Assembly (NCBI GenBank): GCA_902705865.1
Contig: CACSIO010000062.1
Coordinates: forward strand, 167,439 to 207,209
DNA: 39,771 nt
Source: BD1-7 clade bacterium
GTDB taxonomy: Bacteria; Pseudomonadota; Gammaproteobacteria; Pseudomonadales; DT-91
Direction: 5' to 3'
Under the pieces are notes generated by a model. It ran no database searches and was not told where the DNA came from. It was given only the letters and a program-made list of their open reading frames with translations. The translations under genes were made by a program, and so were the position numbers. Below are positions 34,927-39,771 of this stretch, one piece after another (the stretch's first letter is position 1; each line of letters begins with the position of its first letter).

Positions 34927-36440
34927 CGTGCGTCTCCGGTTTTATGTAGTTCTGAAATACAGTAACTACCGTCCGCTTCCGGTTCCAACAGAAACTCCAC
35001 TTTGTCGCTGCTATTAACGTGATCAATACTCACGCCCGGTGCCGCGCGAAACTGCATTGTCATGGCTGGCCATTCCAAGGCAGGAATCGGCGCATGGTTA
35101 ATCATCAGCGTATTGTCGCCGGTACGTTCAACCACGGTTCCGGTGGCATATATCGCTTGTTTCTGCCCGGGTTGTGAGTCGTTATCTTTCATCATCATAA
35201 CCTTGCCGGAATCAAGCCGTTGCAACGCCTCTTCTCCGTTGGCTTCGGCATCTAGCAAAAATTGTCCTGAAATCACGACATCATCACCGGCCTTCAACCC
35301 TTGCAGAATTTCCACCCGCTCTTGATTAACAACGCCGGTTTTTACCGCATTAACAGCAAAACGCCCATCGCCTAACGCAACGACCACGCGCGCACCATTG
35401 CCAGAATGAATCACCGCCTCGCGTGGCACACTCAAAACATCAACACGCGGCTCTGCTTGAATAGTGACTTTTGAAAACATGTTAGGTCTGAGGCGCCCAT
35501 CGCGATTATCCATCACCATGCGTAGTCGCAAGCTACGCGTTTTAGGATCTAGCTCGGGATACACATACGCAACTTGGCTATGCCATACATCTCCCGGATA
35601 CCCGGCAAACTGAACACTGGCAGTGAGGCCTTCACGCATCCAAATGCTGTCAGCTTCAAACACATCAACATCCAACCAAATCGTCTTCAAGGATGCCAAC
35701 GTCGCAATGTTAGTTTCGGGTTTGATGTAGTTACCCTCGCGCACGCCAATATGGGTAACTACCGCATCACGGTCAGATTGGACTTTCAACCGACCGCTAA
35801 CTTTACGGGATTTTCTGAGAGTACTGATTTGTTGCCGCGTAAAACCCAGTGCCGACATTCGATCTTCCGCGGCATCAATCAAGGCGCGATTATTGGATCG
35901 GATTGCAGTGACATACTCGCGTTGTGCACTCACCAACAGCGGAGCAAATAGTTCATATAAAACCTCCCCACGTTTGACGGTATCTCCCACACTTTTAAGC
36001 CAAAACTTCTCAATCCATCCAGCAGCACGCGGGTGAAGCATTTCAAAACTGGCTTCATCCCACTGGGTATAACCCACCGCGTGAACCGTTCGATGGAAGT
36101 CACCAACACTCGCTTTCGCGGTTCGTACACCGAGGTTTTGCGCTATCTGCGGGTGAATACCGATACTCGCGCCTTGATTAATTTGGTCGGTATACACAGG
36201 AATCAAATCCATACCCATGGGAGATTTTCCGGGTTTCTCTTGCCGAAAGTTTGGATCCATCGGCGCCACCCAATAGGCAACTTTGCGTGTTGTCTCATCA
36301 CCGCCGTCTGCAGCCATTCCCCCGGGTTGGTCTTGCTCCGTCATGGCGACATCTACCCAACCTGCCGACCAGCCAAACCAAACAACCGCCAACATGACAC
36401 AAGCACCGAGGAGCGCTGCAATTATCGTTTTGCCATTCAT
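34923..36440 (-). CDS. cusB: CusB-type periplasmic adaptor with heavy-metal-binding and CusF-like domains
   Basis: A 505-residue membrane-fusion protein with three units. After an N-terminal membrane helix, residues about 55-85 form a heavy-metal-binding domain-like segment (YWVAPMDPNFRQEKPGKSPMGMDLIPVY). The adaptor core follows with lipoyl and beta-barrel regions (IGIHPQIAQNLGVRT, GWIEKFWLKSVGDTVKRG, LKTIWLDVDVFEADSIWMREG, RLRPNMFSKVTI). The last 75 residues resemble CusF: INHAPIPALEWPAMTMQF supplies His, Trp, Met and Met of the Cu(I)/Ag(I) site. The metallochaperone is therefore fused, not separate. Its start overlaps the cusC stop by one base (TAATG) with CGGAG upstream. Confidence 0.94.
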   Translation of the reverse strand: MNGKTIIAALLGACVMLAVVWFGWSAGWVDVAMTEQDQPGGMAADGGDETTRKVAYWVAPMDPNFRQEKPGKSPMGMDLIPVYTDQINQGASIGIHPQIAQNLGVRTAKASVGDFHRTVHAVGYTQWDEASFEMLHPRAAGWIEKFWLKSVGDTVKRGEVLYELFAPLLVSAQREYVTAIRSNNRALIDAAEDRMSALGFTRQQISTLRKSRKVSGRLKVQSDRDAVVTHIGVREGNYIKPETNIATLASLKTIWLDVDVFEADSIWMREGLTASVQFAGYPGDVWHSQVAYVYPELDPKTRSLRLRMVMDNRDGRLRPNMFSKVTIQAEPRVDVLSVPREAVIHSGNGARVVVALGDGRFAVNAVKTGVVNQERVEILQGLKAGDDVVISGQFLLDAEANGEEALQRLDSGKVMMMKDNDSQPGQKQAIYATGTVVERTGDNTLMINHAPIPALEWPAMTMQFRAAPGVSIDHVNSSDKVEFLLEPEADGSYCISELHKTGDAR

Positions 36441-37810
36441 TAGCGATCTCCGTGAGCGGTATCACCGCTAGTTGCTGTCTCATCGGTTAGCAGAGGCCAA
36501 TAATGCCCGCCCGTTAGCATGCTGATTTCGGCTAATGCATCGAGGTTGTCCCGCTGGCTAACTGCAAGGTCTAGTTGTGCATTCAACAACTGTTGTTCAG
36601 CCAGAATCACATTGGCAAATTCGCCACGTCCGGCCTGATAATCCGCTTTTGCGGCTTCTAATGTTTGTCGGGTTTTAGGAATCAATTCAGTCTGATAGAT
36701 ATGAATGATACCGGCTGTTTCATCAACCAACTCCAGATTAGATTGCAAACCTGCCATCAATTGGCTGCGGCTATCATCTAACGTCGCATTGGCGCTGTAG
36801 AAACGCGATTTTTGCACCGACTTATTGGCTTCGCGCCGACCGAATGAGAACGGCAAATTGACACTCACCCCCAACTGCAGGTGCTTCTCATAAGGCTCCA
36901 GCAGATCATTCCATGTGGCATTAAGACGCAGATCAGGAAAGTCATCAGCATCGGCAAGCCGCATACTTGCAGCAGCCACATCAGACTGTGCTTGCAACGT
37001 TTTTAAACCCGGGTGCGATACTGTTAACCAATCAATCAACGTGTCTCGAATTGGCAGTGTCGGGATGTTCGGAAATCGTTCTGGCCGCGGCAACGGTGCA
37101 TTCGGCCGCACGTTTTGTAGGCCATTGATCTTCGCACGCAAACGTTTGATTTGTTGCTGGATCACCACCGATTGGTGATGAACATGTACTTGCTGCGTTT
37201 GAACTTGCAGAAGATCCTGCTGCAAACCCAAGCCGGCTGCGTATTGGGTAGACACCACGCTTTGCAACTCTTCGAGCAACTGTTTGTTATCTTCATTAAC
37301 GGCGAGTGCTTCGTGTAAATACCACCACATTGACCAAAGACTTCGGCTCTGACGAATTAACGACAACTGAAAATCCGTCACTTGGTAGCCGGCCGCCTTT
37401 GCCCGCGCACGCGACATATCGGCCTCGATATCAAGTTTTCCGGGCCAAGGTACGGGCTGACTAAACTGCACAATTTGACGTGTGCCGATATCGCTATTGA
37501 TGGATTGCGGCGCGATGGCATAACTAAAAGTTGGGTCATCGAAACGGTTGACGACATCGATTTCTCGCTCAGCGGCTTGCGCCTGAAAACGGCGAGCACG
37601 CAGCCCGGCATTCTCGGCCAGCACCTGCCCAGCTAAACGATCTGCAGATAACCGCAGCGCCGCATACTGAATACTCGACGTTTTTCGGTGCTCTGCAGCA
37701 AATGTTTTCGGGGTGAGAAATAGACTCCCGAATACGACAGATAGCAAACTGACACAGACAGTCAGCGTGTATGGGTAACCGATTGAATATCGGCGGGGAC
37801 GCCTAAACAT
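36440..37810 (-). CDS. cusC: TolC-family outer-membrane efflux channel (CusC-like)
   Basis: A 456-residue exported protein with a long, slightly hydrophobic signal-like N-terminus (to about AFAAEHRK). Two long TolC-type helical halves follow (LAENAGLRARRFQAQAAEREIDVVNRFDDPTFSYAIAP and DNKQLLEELQSVVSTQYAAGLGLQQDLLQVQTQ), and a second beta/helical repeat includes FANVILAEQQLLNAQLDLAVSQRDNLDALAEI. It forms the outer-membrane part of the CusCBA tripartite pump. AGGAG precedes the ATG. The operon order C-B-A with one- and four-base overlaps indicates tight coupling. Confidence 0.9.
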   Translation of the reverse strand: MFRRPRRYSIGYPYTLTVCVSLLSVVFGSLFLTPKTFAAEHRKTSSIQYAALRLSADRLAGQVLAENAGLRARRFQAQAAEREIDVVNRFDDPTFSYAIAPQSINSDIGTRQIVQFSQPVPWPGKLDIEADMSRARAKAAGYQVTDFQLSLIRQSRSLWSMWWYLHEALAVNEDNKQLLEELQSVVSTQYAAGLGLQQDLLQVQTQQVHVHHQSVVIQQQIKRLRAKINGLQNVRPNAPLPRPERFPNIPTLPIRDTLIDWLTVSHPGLKTLQAQSDVAAASMRLADADDFPDLRLNATWNDLLEPYEKHLQLGVSVNLPFSFGRREANKSVQKSRFYSANATLDDSRSQLMAGLQSNLELVDETAGIIHIYQTELIPKTRQTLEAAKADYQAGRGEFANVILAEQQLLNAQLDLAVSQRDNLDALAEISMLTGGHYWPLLTDETATSGDTAHGDR

Positions 37811-37888
37811 AAAGGCACTCCTGTGTTGTATTGTTTATTCGCAAATGCGTAACCGCATTCGATTTTTTCTAAATACAACTGGAGTGGA

Positions 37889-38398
37889 TTATAGACGGTA
37901 GCGCAGCGTTGATTGATAAACCGGTGGTTCATCCGCCTGAAGGACATGATTATCGGTATAAGAAGCATCGAGTACGATGACATGTTGTACTGGGTTGGCC
38001 GTTAAATCCGGTATATATAACGGATCAATCCAGGCAAATGCGGGAGAATATAATAACGGGGTATCAGTGACATCCGCCGTCGGATCAACACCAATCCAAC
38101 CCAGCGCCTGAACTTCATCACAGCAGACGTCTGCCGCTACGGTTTCTAACCAAACTACCGAGCGTTCACTTGGGTCGCAACAGCCTGCCATCCATAGAGA
38201 CTCCTCCATCGATGCATGATGCGATTCTACGGCGTTGTGATGATGTTGATGTGATGACGTTTGATCCGATACCTCGGCTGCACCCAACATCATTTGGCAA
38301 GCAATTGCAGCTTGTGTGTTCACCAACAAACTGACTACCAGCATCACAACCAGTGAAGCGGTAAATCGTGTCGAAGGTGATCGGTACCTGCTGTGCAT
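37889..38398 (-). CDS. Exported His/Cys-rich protein at the head of the cus operon
   Basis: A 169-residue protein with a signal peptide (VVMLVVSLLVNTQAAIAC) and possibly a lipoprotein-like Cys. It has a His-rich stretch (SHQHHHNAVESHHASMEES) and two Cys pairs (GCCDP, VCCDE). The rest is an acidic periplasmic domain with no recognised fold. It lies 78 bases upstream of cusC on the same strand and 28 bases after the EamA gene. I infer a periplasmic copper or silver sponge/chaperone; no family name is justified. ATG 38398 is preferred over an upstream TTG, with no strong ribosome site. Confidence 0.75.
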   Translation of the reverse strand: MHSRYRSPSTRFTASLVVMLVVSLLVNTQAAIACQMMLGAAEVSDQTSSHQHHHNAVESHHASMEESLWMAGCCDPSERSVVWLETVAADVCCDEVQALGWIGVDPTADVTDTPLLYSPAFAWIDPLYIPDLTANPVQHVIVLDASYTDNHVLQADEPPVYQSTLRYRL

Positions 38399-38426
38399 AC
38401 TCAAACCGGCATAATGAAAAAAGAAA

Positions 38427-39332
38427 CTATACCGATTTTAACTGACAAACCTTCTGCAACACCAGTGCGGAGAAGATCAGACAACACCCTATCATCTGAT
38501 AAAACGTTAACGTCTGCGCAAAAACCATCCACCCCAGCAAGGTTACCCAAACTGGTTCAAGCAACAAAATCATGCCTGCGTGAGAAGCCGACGAAAATTC
38601 CAGCGCTTTGGTTTGTAAGAAAAAACGCAAACTGCTGGCGATCAACGCTGCGGCGAGTAAATTAGACCAACCAAATGCAGTTACCGACACATCCAAAGAT
38701 TCTGTGGCCATCGATACCAATAGAGCGACTGAACCGGCGACAGTTAACTGCATGGCGGTTAATGGTAATGGAGCAATACGCTTGGCCAAAAAGGCCGTGA
38801 GACAGAACTGAAACGCAAAAATACTGGCCGCCGCCAACATCACCAAATGCGCACCATCCCACTGCCAACCTTCGGTTTGCGGGCTTCCGAGGTTTAATAA
38901 CGCCAAACCGGCGATGGCAATAGGTAACGCCAAAATAACGCTTTTCGCCAACGGTTCTTTAAAAATTAGCCAAGCAAAAAATGGCACAAACATAACACCC
39001 AAGCTGACGACAAAGGCACTAACGCCAACATGCACAGACAACGCCAACCCTTGAATCCAGGTCATCATCGCCAATCCGAAAACAAGCCCAGTAATCAAGC
39101 CTGCTCCCAGAGCTCTCGCAGGCAGCGCCAATACTTCCTTATAACAGAACAATCCGAGGCATAAACCTGCTAGAAAAAATCGTATGCCAATGAAACCAAC
39201 TGGCGGTAACTCCGTGAGTGTATTTTTTGAAAAGATCCAGCCTGCGGCGGCGGCCAATGTCACGATCAACAACAAGACATCAGCCTGCCATTGCGCGAGA
39301 CCAGCAGGCCGCACTATTGTTATTGTTGACAT
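38427..39332 (-). CDS. EamA/DMT-family transporter
   Basis: A 301-residue inner-membrane protein with about ten helices in two EamA halves, the first containing LTELPPVGFIGIRFFLAGLCLG and the second FSSASHAGMILLLEPVWVTLLGW. DMT-family members export amino acids, nucleotides or metabolites; the substrate is unknown. Its ribosome site is weak. Two structured RNA units with terminators lie upstream on the same strand, the nearer T-run ending about 70 bases before the ATG, so its expression might be attenuated by them. Confidence 0.88.
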   Translation of the reverse strand: MSTITIVRPAGLAQWQADVLLLIVTLAAAAGWIFSKNTLTELPPVGFIGIRFFLAGLCLGLFCYKEVLALPARALGAGLITGLVFGLAMMTWIQGLALSVHVGVSAFVVSLGVMFVPFFAWLIFKEPLAKSVILALPIAIAGLALLNLGSPQTEGWQWDGAHLVMLAAASIFAFQFCLTAFLAKRIAPLPLTAMQLTVAGSVALLVSMATESLDVSVTAFGWSNLLAAALIASSLRFFLQTKALEFSSASHAGMILLLEPVWVTLLGWMVFAQTLTFYQMIGCCLIFSALVLQKVCQLKSV

Positions 39333-39401
39333 AAAAGCTCAATTAAAACTGCGAAGTACGAAAAAGCGCCAAGGCTAGGGACTAGCAACCGAATTGGCAA
39401 G

Positions 39402-39512
39402 CAAAAAAAAGCCGGTGATGCAGGGGAACATCGCCGGCCAGAGTTCGTGTTGAATCCTCAACACTCGAGAGAAGTTAACCAGGGGGATTAAGCTTCTCTC
39501 TTTGCCACTATC
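39402..39512 (-). ncRNA. Tandem structured RNA, copy 1
   Basis: On the minus strand this 111-nt unit folds into three hairpins: GAGAGAAG...CTTCTCTC with inner TTAA/TTAA and loop TCCCCCTGG; GTGTTGA, GGAT, TCAACAC; and a GC-rich terminator GCCGGCGATG...CATCACCGGC with loop TTCCCCTG followed by eight T. Copy 2 has 108/111 identical bases. A TATTAT box at 39515-39520 could be a -10 element giving a transcript start near 39508, but no good -35 is seen. It may be a small RNA or a leader/attenuator of the EamA gene 70 bases downstream. No match to a known riboswitch is claimed. Confidence 0.75.
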
Positions 39513-39582
39513 GGATAATAAGAACTGTGGATACCAAGAAAGTTCAGTGCCCGCATAAAATAATCTCAATAAATTCTGCAAT

Positions 39583-39598
39583 GCCTGTATTTACAGGC
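39583..39598. promoter_or_regulatory. 16-bp palindrome between the two RNA units
   Basis: GCCTGTA, TT, TACAGGC, perfect. It lies about 75 bases upstream of the proposed start of copy 1. It does not match the LexA spacing (CTG-N10-CAG). Possible operator; function unknown. Confidence 0.35.
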
Positions 39599-39660
39599 TT
39601 TGGATAGACTTGAAAGGCAGTTGATGAAAGTCAGAAACAGAAACATCAGTAAAAAGCGGA

Positions 39661-39771
39661 CAAAAAAAAGCCGGTAATGCAGGGGAACATCGCCGGCCAG
39701 AGTTTGTGTTGAATCCTCAACACACGAGAGAAGTTAACCAGGGGGATTAAGCTTCTCTCTTTGCCACTATC
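39661..39771 (-). ncRNA. Tandem structured RNA, copy 2 (5' end beyond window)
   Basis: Identical to copy 1 except at three positions (39676, 39705, 39724). The first change turns a G-C pair into a G-U pair in the terminator stem. The other two face each other and turn a mismatch into a U-A pair that lengthens the middle hairpin. The T-run is eight bases. The unit reaches the window edge, so its 5' end and promoter are not visible. Confidence 0.7.

Noticed and set aside
31819..37810. Numerous long plus-strand frames opposite the cus genes
   Set aside because: They are antisense shadows of highly conserved efflux genes, with no recognisable products.
39583..39598. LexA box between the RNA units
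   Set aside because: CTG and CAG are separated by six bases, not the ten of the usual gammaproteobacterial LexA site.
39402..39771. Tandem PrrF-type iron sRNAs
   Set aside because: The tandem layout is similar, but I do not recognise a PrrF-type core sequence in either unit.
1..39771. CRISPR array, prophage or insertion sequence
   Set aside because: No regularly spaced repeats, integrase, transposase or phage structural genes were seen on either strand.

Overview
The window looks like chromosomal DNA of a free-living, probably marine, Gram-negative gammaproteobacterium of moderate GC content. The evidence is an E. coli-type exonuclease III, a three-subunit pntAA/pntAB/pntB transhydrogenase, Fe superoxide dismutase, a ClsB/YbhP-type pair, a phasin, outer-membrane proteins, a chitinase with a GlyGly-CTERM-like tail and many lipoproteins. 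The genus cannot be fixed from the sequence. There is no phage, transposase or CRISPR array, so most of the window is ordinary chromosome with a few unusual islands.

Layout. 1-2.1 kb: start of a glycosyltransferase, xthA and a PhzF-family protein, all on the minus strand. 2.4-6.4 kb: an OmpA-family porin, a six-repeat Ig-like lipoprotein, a DUF333 lipoprotein and a TPR-like protein. 6.5-9.8 kb: an MbnP/MbnH copper-protein/diheme-enzyme pair with a third outer-membrane barrel gene. 10-11.4 kb: a TSUP permease and a D-Ala-D-Ala dipeptidase. 11.4-16.4 kb (minus): UbiA-type prenyltransferase, a small unknown protein, a phasin and the transhydrogenase operon. 16.5-19.1 kb (minus): DCC-family protein with a G10 tract, an unknown outer-membrane protein and a sterol desaturase-like enzyme. 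19.3-22.4 kb: YceI, SodB, YigZ and a cold-shock protein. 22.7-24.6 kb (minus): ClsB/YbhP pair. 24.8-29 kb: OB-fold/thiolase pair and the GH18 chitinase. 29.1-31.7 kb: acyl thioesterase-like gene, tRNA-Lys, a degenerate tRNA-like gene and an exported EF-Tu-like protein. 31.8-39.3 kb (minus): a cusCBA-type copper/silver efflux operon, a His/Cys-rich exported protein and an EamA transporter. 39.4-39.8 kb: two near-identical structured RNA units.

Three things stand out. First, the gene at 30333-31664 encodes all three EF-Tu domains but begins with a Tat lipoprotein signal. It has an intact P-loop and has lost the catalytic His. Sixteen bases after its stop, on the same strand, lies a degenerate CCA-ending tRNA-like gene followed by a terminator, so an EF-Tu paralogue and a tRNA-like RNA may share a transcript. 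Second, the right end has two 111-nt copies (108/111 identical) of a three-hairpin RNA ending in an intrinsic terminator. Its three substitutions all keep or improve pairing. Third, two copper systems (mbnPH plus an outer-membrane barrel, and cusCBA with a CusF-like fusion and a His-rich partner) lie within about 30 kb of each other.
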